A stretch of DNA of 64,000 nt, taken from contig JAYESD010000002.1 in NCBI GenBank assembly GCA_036927565.1, positions 82,273,735 to 82,337,734 on the forward strand. The letters are read 5' to 3'. Source of the DNA: Tuctoria greenei. Its lineage: Eukaryota; Streptophyta; Magnoliopsida; Poales; Poaceae. The position numbers were made by a program, and so were the translations under genes. This document shows positions 21,981-32,869 of the stretch, piece after piece. Under the pieces are notes generated by a model. That model did no database searches, was not told where the DNA came from, and saw only the letters and a list, made by a program, of their open reading frames with translations. The first letter of the stretch is position 1; each line of letters opens with the position of its first letter.

Positions 21981-22388
21981 TGTTGGTGGTTGTTATATAC
22001 CAATTTCATCCGAAAATTTAACTCAATTATGTGAAGGATTGATCATTTCTTGCACACATCACCTCTCTATCTAACCCAATTATACTTGGACTTGGAGAAA
22101 TATGCGTATGCATCATTCTATGCAGGAATGAGGAAATGTAGAGGGACCAATCCTATATAATATCATCCCAACCAATCAGGCGACGACACATGGCATTTCA
22201 TGGATCAAATGGCCCACAAACAGAAGTATCCAAGGAGATCCAACGGGGTATCACCCATATACATCAATGGGACCCACCTGGCAACCACCTGGAGAAAGCA
22301 CACGAGAAACAATGCAATGACCAGGTCGGCCGAACTAGGGGTTGGCCGATCTGGTCTTTGCACCAAACTCGGTCAGCCTCCACGTGTT
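21981..22388 (+). repeat. Right LTR of the LARD-like element, truncated
   Basis: Aligns with the first about 408 bp of 4592-6155 (to CCTCCACGTGTT). From about 22389 the sequence no longer matches, so about three quarters of this LTR has been lost at the junction with the CACTA segment. Confidence 0.85.
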
Positions 22389-22690
22389 CACCCATGAATT
22401 TTACGGAACAAGAAGTAGATTAGAAGGATTAAAGGTTGAAGATGAATACAACCACATCACGTGTTTGATGAAATGTTTCAATGAAAAAGCCTAACTTCAA
22501 AAATCCATTATGGCCACTAGGAAGCTGAGAAAATTATGAAACAAATTTTCTTAGAATCCTTATGAACAGCATACATGATACCAGTATACAGTCATATGAT
22601 ACATGCTTGTTATGTCTCTGTAAATTCATTTTATAGAATACCTTTAGGGAATATCTGTGGCTAAATTTTGTAAATCTTACAAAAATTTGT
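22389..22690. other. Unassigned junction sequence
   Basis: About 300 bp between the truncated LTR and the first transposase codon. No CACTA terminus and no domain recognised. It may be 5' flanking or leader sequence of the X transposase gene whose terminal repeat was deleted. Confidence 0.4.
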
Positions 22691-22699
22691 TATTGAAGC

Positions 22700-24806
22700 A
22701 TGGACCGTCGAGCGTGGATGTATAACATGCCAAGACCTGATCCTAGGTACATTCATAATGTTGCAAATTTTATTAAAGCATCCAAGAGACATGTGAAGTT
22801 GCAAAAGATAGATGACATATTATGTCCATGTATCGACTGCGAAAATAAGATTGCTTGGATAGATACTATAGTAATCCAATCTCATTTGGTGAAAAGAGGT
22901 TTCAAAAAACTACACAATATGGATAGAGAATGGTGAGTTAGATACACATGAAGTGGATAAAGATGATGAGAGAGGTTCAGATGACGATAATGATCATATC
23001 AATGATGGTAGTGACAATCAAGATTGTGATGATGATGATGAGTTCGATTGTGAGGAGATGCTGTGTCACATTGAACCATATGTATTGACTTCTATGGGAG
23101 AAAGTAAAGGTTTAAGTAAAATGCAGACATTGCAGAATGCGGCAACAAAGCTTTTATATGATGAATCAAACGGTTGTGATAAAGAGTTTACTACATTGCG
23201 TGCAGCCTAGAACTACTAAAGTTGAAAGCCACACACGGATGGTTCGATTGTAGTTTCTCTGATCTTTTGAATCTTATAGCAGAAATTCTTCCAAATACAA
23301 ATAAACTTCCCAGAAGCACTTATAAAGCGAAGAAACTTCTTTGCCCAATGGCACTAGGTGTGACAAAAATGCACGCTTGTGTGAACCATTGTATTCTGTA
23401 TCACAAAGAGCATGAGCTCGCAACTAGATGCCCCATCTGTGGTGTTAGTAGTTATAAGAAGGACTACAATCACCAGTATGTTACCAACATGAAAAAGTAT
23501 CAGAAGAATAAGAAGTTTATTATTGGTCCTGAAGGTGATGATGACGATACTTCTAGCGATGCAGACGGGAAGAATATGAGAAAAATTCTTGCCTTGGTGC
23601 TGTGGTATCTTCCAGTAATTGGTCGCTTGAAGCGTTTGTTCTCAAACCCTAGGGAGGCTGAACTTGCATTGGCATTCCGAGCAGCGCAAGAAGAATGAAA
23701 AACATATTCGACTTCCTGGTGATGCAACACAGTGGAAAAATTTTGATATTCGGTATCCAGAATTTGCAAAGGAAATCAGAAACGTAAGGTTTGCCTTGGG
23801 TACAAACGGAATGAATCCATTTGGTGAAAAAAGGATCATACACAACACATGGCTCGTGGTCTTAACGATGTACAACCTACCGATGTGGTTGTGTCACAAA
23901 AGGAAATATATCTTGTTATCTGTTCTTATCCAAGGTCCAAAAAAACCCGACATCAAAATTGATGTGTTCTTGGAACCTTTAATGGAAGATATGGCAAAAT
24001 TGTGGAATTAAGAGGTACGTACATGGGATGAGTACAAGCGAGAGTATTTCATGCTAAGATCAATGATATTTGTTACCATGCATGATTATCCCGGACTTTT
24101 TACATTATCAAGGGAAGAAAGGTTGTGTAAGGTGCGTGGATAGAACTGGCTTTCTATACCTCACTTCATTCAGAAAGACGTTGTACATGAGACATCGGCG
24201 GTCTTGACAGATACACACAAGTATAGGAAGATGAAAGAACAATTTGATAATAAAATCAAAAAAGATACTGCACCAAAACCTTACAGTGGAAAACTTGTAT
24301 TCTAAATGGTCAAGAACATTCATATTGCTTTTGGTAAGGGCAAAAAATGTAAAGGAATCAAGAGAAAGAAAAGTACATCTTCGGGTGATATAACTGACAT
24401 GACTTTCAAGAAACAATCAATTTTTTCAAGTATCTTCCATATTAGAAGAATCTAGAATTTTGCCATAGTATTGATTTGATGCACGTTACAAAGAATGTAT
24501 TTGATAACATCATTGGGACCTTGCTAGACATGCCGAGGAAAACAAAGGATGGATTAAATTCACGTATGGACCTAGTAAATCTTGATTTGAGACCAGAGCT
24601 CATCCAGTAGAAAAGGCGAACAGGAAGCATTACGTTCCCCCAGCTAGCTACAACTTGACACTAGAAGAGAAAAAAGCAATTTGCGAATACTTGCGTGGGA
24701 TCAAAGTGCCCACGAGTTTCTCATCCAATATCAGCAAACTACTCTCGATGAAATACTTGTCTATATTCGGCTATAATTCTCACGATTGTCACATGATGAT
24801 GTCAGT
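22700..24806 (+). pseudogene. CACTA X transposase (TNP2-like), N-terminal and central part
   Basis: MDRRAWMYNMPRPDPRYI and the CPCIDCENK cysteine pair mark the transposase-associated N-terminal domain (22700-22930). A Glu/Asp-rich stretch follows, then the Transposase_21 domain: CPICGVSSYK (about 23430), RNVRFALGTNGMNPFG (about 23780), the Pro-rich YNLPMWLC (about 23870), IDVFLEPLMED (about 23960), TKNVFDNIIGTLLDMP (about 24490), and HDCHMMMS at the copia insertion point. Frameshifts occur near 22915, 23207 and 23665, and stops at 24009 (TAA) and about 24600 (TAG). The protein would bind element ends and cut; it is clearly inactive. Confidence 0.85.
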
Positions 24807-26421
24807 TGTAGGATCGAAGAGCACATGAAAAGCTATCACAGGGGGGGGGGGGTGAATGGTAGATTTAAAAATCTTACGCAACGGAAACAATTAAACCCCA
24901 AACCCTTTCGGCAGAAAAATAATCTGTTAAAGAAATCGTGTGTGAGACTAATCTAAACGTTTTTCACCGTGACAAAAGTGATATATATCAGAGAGAATCA
25001 AATCACGGAGACAACACAAAAAGAATCACTCAAATCCGTCAAGAAAAACTCAAGTTATGATCGAAAGATCACACAATGGTCAATCTGCCCTACCCGAGAA
25101 AAACAGTTCGGGAACGCTGCAAAGAAACTCGTGTAGATCATAGACTACAAATCCAATGACCGTGAAATTTTGACAGACGATAGATAATAAATTTGTGAAG
25201 ACAACCCAAAAAGAATCACGTCAATTGGATCTGTAAAACTCAAGTTATGATAAAACCACCGACGAAAGGTAGTGCTGTCCAGAAACTCGACGAGTAAAAC
25301 TTGTCTGGAACAAGTCTGACGAACAAGGCACAAAAGTTCCTTCAAACTACGAATTTTATTCAATAGAACACAAGAGGAACAGCCCCAAAGTCTTGCACCA
25401 CGAGATCTGGGCTCCCTTGCTTATATAACCAGCTCGAAAGCCAACTCAACTCAGATCAGGAACCTAATCCTACTCTGTTCACGAATCGTAACTTTGCATA
25501 ACTGCTTAGGATTCTTCTATACGCAGATAGAAGCAATCTTAAGACTTCCAAACACCTTAGGAACGTTTCCCACATTCCTAAACAACTCAAATTCGTGACC
25601 CACACGAAATCCTATAATAACCAACTCAAATCTTTCCATATTCGAGTCAAACCCGACTCAGCTGCAGCCTGAGTCCATAACCTAGTCGGTTGGACCTTTT
25701 CGACCAACTCTTTACGTCCACATCTCTTCATCACGTCTCGGAACCATGTAGCCACGTCCATGCACTCCTTGCACACGTGCACACATCTTCCAATGACGTC
25801 CATGATACCTTCACATGCATTGTTCTTGATTCAATCATGCTGCGCAACCTCCTGATCAGCTCAACCATATTTCTCCTGAATTTTGTTGTTGGAACCTCAT
25901 CTCCTCCCTGAGACTAGTCCAATGGATCCCATCACCAGACATGTCCTGAACTCAAGCAACACCTGCACATGAATAAACAACCAATCCATACGAGCCCAAG
26001 TTCTCGACTTGACTCACGTCAGTTCCGAACACGACACCTTATGTGAGAACCTCACATAAGCATGTTGCAAAACCACAGTAACAAGATATCATCCATATCA
26101 ACCAAAAATGCACCAAAGACTTAGCAAATGAATACTAAGCAATCTTTCCAGAGATGTAAAGCAAGTATGAAACATTGCAAATGAAAAACAGAAGCATTGC
26201 GTGACCTTGCCAGAGCAACGCGGACCTTGAGCCGGAGCTAACAAAAGCTAGTAGAACCTAGCACCGAAGCTTACCAAAACTAGCACAACCAAGCTCCCGC
26301 CGGAGCTTACAAAACTAGCAGGATCTTAATAAAAAGGTGTTTTGGTGATATTCAAAACTTTTATCGTCAAAGCAAGTGTATTTACTACAAGCAAATGTAT
26401 TCAGCACACATAGGTCTTACA
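24807..26421 (-). repeat. Copia solo LTR inserted in the X transposase gene
   Basis: Plus-strand ends are TGTAGGATCG (24807) and GGTCTTACA (26421); on the minus strand it reads TGTAAGACC...CGATCCTACA. It aligns with 59181-61043, the 5' LTR of the copia fragment, but lacks about 250 bp of the CGGAGCT-rich repeat module. It carries a TATA box at 25420-25428 (minus) and a G run at 24841-24853. No internal sequence is attached. Flanks GTCAG(T) and ATGTC do not form a clean 5-bp duplication, so it may derive from unequal recombination. The transposase resumes directly after it. Confidence 0.88.
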
Positions 26422-27684
26422 ATGTCCCTTGCCATTGCAATAAGAGTCATCAAACCTGAGCATATGAAAGTTGTCATCACACGTGTGTGTTACTTCTTCA
26501 ATGCAGTATCTCAAAAGGTGATAGCACGTGAAGATTTATACTATCTGAAAACATACATCATCGACACTATGTGCAAGCTTGAGATGTGTTTCCCACCATC
26601 ATTTTTTGATGTGAAAGTACACCTAATCATACATCTTGTTGATCAGATAAAAGCTTTGGGGCCACTATATTTACACCATATGTTTTCATTGGAGAGATAT
26701 TTAGGAGTATTAAAAGGTTATGTGCGGAACCGTGCTCACTCATAGGGTTCAATTATGGAAGGATACACCACTGAAGAAGTGGCTGAGGGTTGCGCCGATT
26801 ACATCAAAGATGGAAAACTGATAGGTGTGCCTATACCAGTACATGAGGGTAGACTACGTGGGAGAGGCAAAGTGGGTAAGAAAACTTTTATCGTTCAAGA
26901 TTACAAGAATGTACACCGTGAAAATTTTGGTGTACTACAACAGCTCGCAATAGCTGAGTCGTACATCGAAGAATACCAAATTGAGCTTCGCAAAAACAAC
27001 CAAGACCGCACAGAGGATTGGATCATGAAAGAGGACAGAATATGTTTTACTAAATGGTTAATGGACAAAAATATACCATACGGAAACTCTATAGAAGAGG
27101 AAACAATGAAGAAGTTAGCTTCTGGCCCATCTACTTTGGTGACATCGTTACAAGCATATGACATCAATGGTTACACATTTTATACTAAAGAAAAAGATGG
27201 TAAGAGTGTTGCACAAAATAGTGGTGTTCATATTGAGGCTTATGATTCACAGGGGCTGAAGACCATATACTTCGGGTTCATAGAGGAAATATGGGAACTC
27301 GATTATGGCGAAAGAATGGTAATTCCCATATTTAGGTGCCAATGGGTCAAACATCCTGATGGTGTGAAAGTGGACAATTACGGGCTGACACTGGTAGACT
27401 TGAATAAAGTGGGTTATAAAGATGACATGTGGGTTCTCGTCGATAGTGTTGCACAAGTTTTTTATGTACAAGATCCAGAAACTGAGAAGATGCACATAGT
27501 TGTTTCTGGAAAGCAAAATATTATTGGGGTTGAGAACGTGGGAGATAATGAAGAGGAATATAATCAGCATGAAGAGATGTACCTTTTCACCGAACCAGAA
27601 AACATCAAGCACGTAGAGAGAAGCATTAAAAAGGATTTGAAACCCTATATGCGAGAAGATGTCAATGCTAGAAAAAATGTATGA
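26422..27684 (+). pseudogene. CACTA X transposase, C-terminal part (DUF4218 and DUF4216 regions)
   Basis: Continues the transposase after the copia LTR: VCYFFNAVSQKVI, CFPPSFFDVKVHLIIHLV and LGVLKGYVRNRAHS form the DUF4218-like region (26440-26745), stopped by TAG at 26743. In the same frame GSIMEGYTTEEVAEGCADY resumes and stays open for 309 codons to 27684. IYFGFIEEIWELDYGERM and the CQWVKHPDG block (about 27265-27370) form the DUF4216 module found at the C-terminus of plant TNP2 proteins. This half is much less damaged than the N-terminal half. Confidence 0.85.
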
Positions 27685-27824
27685 TATATATTGTAAATAT
27701 TTGTATCATCTGAAATCAACTTAGAATAATGTTCTATTTAAGCTTTAGATAGCATGTTTCAAACATTATTAAATTCAGGTTCTGTAGAGAAGACTAATTT
27801 GGACAAGTGATCCTTTTCGGCTTG

Positions 27825-27985
27825 TTGACTATCATACTTATCACCTTCACTTGTTTCATAAGTTATCAAATTGTATGTGTATATAAATTTCCTCTGACCT
27901 ATGATGATCAGGCTTGCTTTCCAACAGCTTGGTCTCAAACAACATCTAGAAGCTTCAATTGAAGTCTGACGATACTACCCATCCA
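27825..27985 (-). pseudogene. Captured SNF2 helicase fragment (post-motif VI), minus strand, in X
   Basis: Reverse complement matches 41380-41640 in element Y with the central part deleted. Readable minus-strand pieces: RQ-SIE remnants, LLDVV, then a GKQA segment and FIYTYNLIT-like YTYNLITYETSEGDK, the region following helicase motif VI in DRD1/CLASSY-type SNF2 proteins. The frame is broken. It forms the outer end of the inverted-repeat block. Confidence 0.6.
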
Positions 27986-27990
27986 TTTGA

Positions 27991-28116
27991 GGGCTTGTTT
28001 GGATAGGAGTGGTTCCACTTCAGTATAAGTGGTTTGAGGTGGATTGAGGAGAAAATTAGTTCATTCTTCACTCCAACACTTCAATCCAATTAGATTGAGT
28101 ACACCCAAACAAGCCC
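27991..28116. mobile_element. Tourist-like MITE, 126 bp
   Basis: Terminal inverted repeats GGGCTTGTTTGG and CCAAACAAGCCC flanked by TGA on both sides (27988-27990 and 28117-28119), a 3-bp duplication as in PIF/Harbinger-type MITEs. It interrupts the SNF2 fragment. The same insertion is present in inverted orientation in Y (41243-41370), so it predates separation of X and Y. Confidence 0.75.
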
Positions 28117-28185
28117 TGAAATATTTCTTTCTCTTCTCTCCATTTTAAAAACTTACAAAGATGCTACTTTATCAGTTCTAATGGT

Positions 28186-28936
28186 TGAATATATTGACTA
28201 CAAATCAATACCATATCTCTTAGTGTTACACACAAGCAACGAAGCGAACAACTTCAATCACAAATCTTGTTTTTACTCTTTTCATAGGAATTTGAACTTA
28301 ATGTTTCAAGCATAGATTTATCAATAAGTGAAGCTTCCTCATCAGACATGTTAATGGCAGTTACAAGTGAAGAGTGTGTCGAAGCTAACGAAATTCAACG
28401 GGCCTGAAGACAAAGAGATGATGCATATGAGTAATAATATCCAGGTTAGACAACATGAAGCTATGATGACAACCTTCAACAACATGAAAAGTGATGCCAA
28501 GGTTATGTTTGCATCAACCAAGGCACGTTGTGAGGGCATAACAATTGTTGGAGCATCACGGTTATGCTTGCTCCAACAAGTGTTATACCCTCACAACATG
28601 CCTTGGTTGATACAAGAATAACCTTAATCTCACTTTTCATGTTGTTGAAGGTCACCATCATAGCTTCACGCTGTCTAACCTGGACATTGCGACTCATATG
28701 CAGGACCTCTTTATCTTCAGTCCGATTCAGATTTCGTTAGCTTTGGCAAATCCTTCACTTATAACTGCCATTAACATGTGTGATAAGGAAGCTTCACTTA
28801 TTGATAAATCTATGCTTAAAATATTAAGGTTAAATCCCTATGAAAGGGTAAAAACAAGATTTGTGATTGAAGTTGTTTGCTTCCTCGCTTGTGTGAAGCA
28901 CTAATAGAGTAAGTACCAATTTTTAGTCAATATATT
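28186..28936. repeat. Hairpin 1: long inverted repeat of SNF2 gene fragments
   Basis: Left arm 28186-28556 and right arm 28568-28936 are near-perfect reverse complements (about 370 bp each) with a loop of about 11 nt. Each arm joins two captured exonic pieces head to head. Piece B, readable on the plus strand of the left arm, is VRQHEAMMTTFNNMKSDAK and ASTKARCEGITIVGASR, i.e. SNF2 helicase motif V. Piece A, readable on the plus strand of the right arm, is NPSLITAINM, LRLNPYERVKTRFVIEV, the segment that lies just before the helicase C-terminal core in DRD1/CLASSY proteins. Both strands of both pieces would be present in one transcript. Confidence 0.85.
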
Positions 28937-29988
28937 TACACCAAAACAGACAAGTCCGATATCACCATGGACTAGTCCGAAAACTCTCTGATTAAAATCG
29001 GACAAGTCCTCCAAATGCGGACTTGTCCTCAATTCTACATGAGGTTCACACCTCCACACTAGTCTGATATGTGCTGGACTAGTCCGAGCACTTCCAGAGA
29101 TTAAATCGGACTAGTCCGCTCGTTTCAGGACAAGTCTGATATATCAGAACACTTAGGGTTTCCCACTCGACGCACACCGGACTAGTCCGGAGTCCACCAC
29201 GGACTAGTCCGAATATCGCAAACCCTAACGGTAACTTTTGGAAACCCTAGTATAAATAGAGGTGTACGGCCCTACAACAAAAACTCTCAACCCCTGCGCC
29301 GTCACACCTTCCAAGAGCTTAAAATACACATCTCTCCACACATTTCAACCCTAGAAAGATCAAATCTTTGAGGATTAGCACTAATCAAAAGCAGAGACTT
29401 GTTCCACAACATCTTGAGCTCTTGGGTTTGACTCTCTCGCACACTCTTGTTCTTTATCGTACATCTTTCGAGTGTGTTGGTGGTGTTCATCATTGTAAAT
29501 CTTAGGGAGCCCTCAACTTGTGAGAAGGCCCCTTGAACACGTTTATTTGCTCCTTTGTGGTTAGTGGAAGAGAATCGGCCTCCGTGGCGATTCGACAAGG
29601 GTAGGGTTGGTGAAGACCCGGTCCTCCGTGGACTCCTCAATGTGGATGTAGGTTCTTGTGTCTTGTGTGCTATTGTTCTTATTAATCACTATATTCTAGG
29701 GTTTACTCAATCTTGGATAACTTACGTTAAAACATTGAAATCAAAGTAAATTTGTGTCGTACATATGTTCATTGTTGTGATACATCCAAATTACAACTTA
29801 CTTTCTGCCGCATAGAGAACTTGATGTGAAATCATCAATCAAACCTGATCGTTCTAGTCCGCACGCACCGGACTAGTCCGCACCACACCGGACTAGTCCG
29901 ATTTCTCTGTATTTGATCAAGTTGTTAAGTGTTTCAGGATCCGACGAAAGTTCAAAAAGCCAATTCACTCCCCTCTAGTCTACATTCA
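28937..29988 (+). repeat. Solo-LTR-like insertion with CGGACTAGTCCG boxes
   Basis: It separates hairpins 1 and 2. The upstream part holds many CGGAC(T/A)AGTCCG boxes, including the perfect 14-bp palindrome CCGGACTAGTCCGG at 29177-29190; further copies lie near the end (29868-29880, 29888-29900). TATAAATAG at 29251 is followed by a CT/A-rich leader. Near the 3' end CAATTCACTCCCCTCTAG resembles the end of copia-type LTRs. No clear TG start, so the 5' end may be truncated. No ORF of note. Confidence 0.6.
29251..29259 (+). promoter_or_regulatory. TATA box of the LTR between the hairpins
   Basis: TATAAATAG after a palindrome-box array. Transcription from here would run rightward through hairpin 2 (29993-30700), which makes this promoter relevant to hairpin RNA production. 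Confidence 0.6.
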
Positions 29989-29992
29989 GTAC

Positions 29993-30700
29993 TTCACATA
30001 AGCGACAAAGCGAACAACTTCAATCACAAATCTTGTTTTTACCCTTTTCATAGGAATTTGACCTTAATATTTCAAGCATAGATTTATTAATAAGTGAAGC
30101 TTCCTCATCAGACATGTTAATGGCAGTTACAAGCGAAGGGTGTGTCAAAGCTAACGAAATCTCAATGGGACTAAAGACAAAGAGATCCTGCATATGAGTG
30201 GCAATGTCCAGGTTAGACAGCATGAAGCAATGATGGCAGCCTTCAACAACATGAAAAGTGATGCCAAGGTTATGCTTGCATCAACAAAGGCATGTTGTGA
30301 GTTCATAACACTTGTTGGGGCATCACAGTTATTCTTGTCCCAACAAGTGTTATGCCCTCACAACATGTTTTGGTTGATGCAAGCATAACCATAGCATCAC
30401 TTTTCATGTTGTTGAAGGCTGCCATCATAGTTTCACGCTGTCTAACCTGGACACTTCAACTCATATGCAGGATCTCTTTGTCTCCAGTCCAATTCAGATT
30501 TCGTTAGCTTCAGCACACCCTTCGCTTATAACTACCACTAACATGTCTGATAAGGAATCTTCATTTATTGATAAATCTATGCTTGAAAGATTAATGTCAA
30601 ATCCCTATGAAAGGGTAACAACAAGATTTGTGATTGAAGTTGTTCGCTTCATCTCTTGTGTGAAGCACTAAGAGAGAAGTACTGATTTTTAGTCAATATA
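29993..30700. repeat. Hairpin 2: long inverted repeat of SNF2 gene fragments
   Basis: Left arm about 29993-30321 and right arm about 30338-30670 are reverse complements with a loop of about 16 nt. Composition is as in hairpin 1: motif V piece on the plus strand of the left arm (VRQHEAMMAAFNNMKSDAK, ASTKACCEFITLVGAS) and the HPSL piece on the plus strand of the right arm (SLASAHPSLITTTNM, VIEVVRF). The left arm begins exactly at the border of the LTR insertion. Confidence 0.85.
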
Positions 30701-30739
30701 TTCAGTTATTAAAACTAATAAAGGAGCATCTTCCTAGGC

Positions 30740-30905
30740 TTTTCAAATGGACAGGAGGGAAATAAATCCTTCAAATGGATGGGAAAATCCTTCCAAGGTA
30801 TCGTCAGGCTTCAATTGAGGCTTTCAACAATCCAAATGATGAGTCAAGGGTGCTACTTGCATCCAGGAGAGCTTGCTGTGAAGGGATTAGCTTGGCAGGA
30901 GCTTA
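30740..30905 (+). pseudogene. Captured SNF2 exon fragment (helicase motif V), second paralogue
   Basis: Plus strand reads MDGKILPRYRQASIEAFN then ESRVLLASRRACCEGISLAGA (30775-30903). This matches the helicase C-terminal motif V region of DRD1/CLASSY-type SNF2 proteins, but differs from the hairpin piece (FNNPND-ES versus FNNMKSD-AK), so it comes from a different paralogue. It is followed directly by the subterminal region. Confidence 0.75.
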
Positions 30906-31290
30906 TCAGCATCATAGGTGGTTCTTAATTAACAAGCAGCCTTTGAAAATAATAACATTCCCCAAACGGTTCTTCAATAAAAGCCGCTTATGATGATTGA
31001 ACCAGTACATACGGTTCTTAAACAATGACCGCCCCTAAAAATCATGTATTTACCAGGCGTTGGTTAATTAAGAACCGCCTGTGAAGTTTGTTACATCACA
31101 TGTGGTTCTTAATTAATAACCGCCTGAGAAAATCATATATTTACCCAGGCGGTTGTTTTTGAAAATCCGCCTGTGATGTTCTATCATCACAGGCGGTTGT
31201 TGTATCATTCTTCATCACAGTCGCATTTTTTTACAGACTGCCTGTGTTTGAAAAATGGAGGCGCCTGTGAAAATGCTTTTTGTAGTACTG
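30906..31290 (-). repeat. CACTA X terminal and subterminal repeats
   Basis: Inverted CAGGCGGTT/AACCGCCTG boxes, several with TTAATTAAG cores, recur about every 40-60 bp up to the terminus GCTTTTTGTAGTACTG at 31290. It is the reverse complement of 39848-40235 with moderate divergence. Such arrays are transposase binding sites in CACTA elements. Confidence 0.85.
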
Positions 31291-31466
31291 TATTGACGTT
31301 CGACAAGTGATGAAATTTGCAAAATGCAGATGTCACACTGTCTATCGGATCAGGACGAGTTTACTGGATGATCCTAGAGATTGTAGGCTGCAAGCTGTTG
31401 ACATCACACGAAGAATGTAAGGTGATCTCAACAGTGCATTAAAGGGAGTTCTAGTTAGATTAGAGC
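31291..31466. other. Short flank between X and Z
   Basis: About 175 bp outside both transposons. One plus-strand frame reads without stop from about 31305 to 31405 (KFAKCRCHTVYRIRTSLLDD is part of it); I do not recognise it. The last 50 bp resemble 39534-39580 and may be the two halves of an LTR-like host sequence split by Z. Confidence 0.4.
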
Positions 31467-31469
31467 TAG

Positions 31470-31960
31470 CACTACAAGAATCCCTATGATTTGAGACGGC
31501 TAGGGCCATCGCAAATAAGGGAAAAAAGTTGCAAATAAGCTATTTGCGATAGCTTCGCTTATTTGCGATGGTTCTTGGCCATCGCAAGTTACTCGTCGCA
31601 ATTAAGCTTATTTGTGACAGCCACTGTCGTAAATAACACTATTTTCAACGGCTGGATGCAGCCGTCTTAAGTTATTGCTAGGGGCGGATGGGCCCCACGC
31701 GTCTATTTGAGACGGCCTAACCGTCGCAATTAAGGCCCAATTTGACAGCCTGGCCGTCGCAAATAAGTTCAGCCAATGGGACCCAAGTGGCCATCCGACG
31801 GGACCCACGCGGCCATTTGCGACAGCCTGGCCGTCGCAAATAGGGCCTTAATTGCGAAGGCCAGGCCGTCGCAAATAACAGAGGCTAGTTTGCGACAGCC
31901 CGTATCCTTATTTGTGACGGTACTGTATAAAAAGCCGTCGCAAATAAGGTTATTTATTTT
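31470..31960. repeat. CACTA Z left subterminal repeats
   Basis: Many copies of GCCGTCGCAAATA(A)G and its complement TATTTGCGACGGC, often as inverted pairs (for example TTTGCGACAGCCTGGCCGTC near 31816). Counterparts are at 39390-39530. These are the expected binding sites for the element proteins. Confidence 0.85.
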
Positions 31961-32239
31961 AAGAAAAAACAAAAAATGCTACCCGGCTCGATGGCCAGAA
32001 TCACACAACAGACAACACAATATATCATGGTCACAAACAACATCACAATATATCGTCGATACATCGCACATCACCATCAACAAAGCAAACAAGGGCTCAC
32101 TCGCTCGTCTGACCTCCAAAGCCACCTCCAAAATTGAAGTCGTCGTCGCACCTCATTCCAGGTGGCGGTAACAACGGCGACGGAGTTTGAGCAGCCGCAG
32201 ATCCCTACAATTAATAAAACTTAGAGTTAGAATATAAAT
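31961..32239. other. Z 3' region between subterminal repeats and pyrimidine tract
   Basis: Non-coding on present evidence. An open plus-strand frame across 31776-32171 is composed mainly of subterminal repeats and is not a gene. Confidence 0.5.
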
Positions 32240-32645
32240 GCATCTAACATCTCCATCCCTTCCTCTCACTCTACCTCCATCTGGATCCCCCTCTCTTCCT
32301 CTCTCTTCTCATTTTACTCTCTCTATCTCAATCTAAATCTTTCTCACTCTATCTCTCTATTGCTATCCTATTCCCTCTATCTCCATCTACATCTCTCTCT
32401 CCCTCTATCTTCCTCTCCCTCTATCTCCATCTACACTCCCTCTCTCTCTTCGTTCCTCTCCCACTCTATCTAACTATCTCTCACTCTTTCTTCTATCTCC
32501 CTCTTTCTTCTATCTCAATCATTTTCTTCTATCTAACTATCTCCCTCTTTTTTCTATCTCAATCCTTTTCTCTCTATCTTCCTCCCTCTTCTAACTCCAT
32601 CTCTCACTCTATCTAACTATCCCTCACTGTCACTCTATTTCCTCG
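32240..32645 (+). repeat. Polypyrimidine low-complexity tract
   Basis: About 400 bp of CTCTATCT/CTCCATCT/TTCCTCTC motifs, almost free of G on the plus strand. It lies downstream (minus strand) of the second Z gene. On the minus strand this is a GA-rich tract that could form triplex DNA. Confidence 0.85.
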
Positions 32646-32869
32646 CTTTATTTTGATTAAGTTGAGGTAAAACAAGAATTGTTAAGTTGACATAGAAAAT
32701 TACCTGACCCGCAGAAGAAGGATCGCCTGGAAGGACCGGTAGTGGCGGTAGCTGGATCCCAGACCTTGCGCCCGAGCATGGCATGTCATTGCAAACATTA
32801 ACTATTAACTATTAGTAAGTCATTTACGCTGAATTAATGAGAACTTCTGTTTTCATTTTGTTACCTCCA

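Larger units (their letters stand above)
4592..22388 (+). mobile_element. LARD-like non-autonomous LTR retrotransposon, nested and 3'-truncated
   Basis: Left LTR 4592-6155 starts TGTTGACGGCTGTTATATACC and the right LTR starts TGTTGGTGGTTGTTATATACC at 21981. A polypurine tract (21967-21980) precedes the right LTR and primer-site-like sequences (6164-6240) follow the left one. After removing the Tat insertion at 7209-17972 the internal domain is about 5 kb and holds no gag or pol similarity I can see. That composition is what is called a large retrotransposon derivative, mobilised in trans. The right LTR stops after about 408 bp, at 22388, where unrelated sequence begins, so the element is incomplete. 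Confidence 0.8.
22690..31290 (+). mobile_element. CACTA (En/Spm) element X, 5'-truncated, carrying SNF2 gene fragments
   Basis: A plus-strand TNP2-type transposase pseudogene (22700-27684) is followed by inverted-repeat SNF2 fragments and a CACTA terminus at 31290 (GCTTTTTGTAGTACTG, one base off the expected ...GTAGTAGTG). The last about 385 bp before the end carry subterminal repeats with CAGGCGGTT/AACCGCCTG cores. Those terminal repeats and SNF2 segments are matched in reverse by element Y (39848 onward), so X and Y are inverted relatives. The left terminus is not visible. Nested in X are a copia solo LTR (24807-26421), a MITE and a palindrome-rich LTR (28937-29988). Confidence 0.8.

Noticed and set aside
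28367..30671. Short ORFs in the hairpin arms as separate small genes
   Set aside because: They are captured SNF2 exon fragments; no start context, no full domain, and the same sequence is present on both strands.
31776..32171. 131-codon plus-strand ORF
   Set aside because: Consists largely of CACTA subterminal repeats and their flank.
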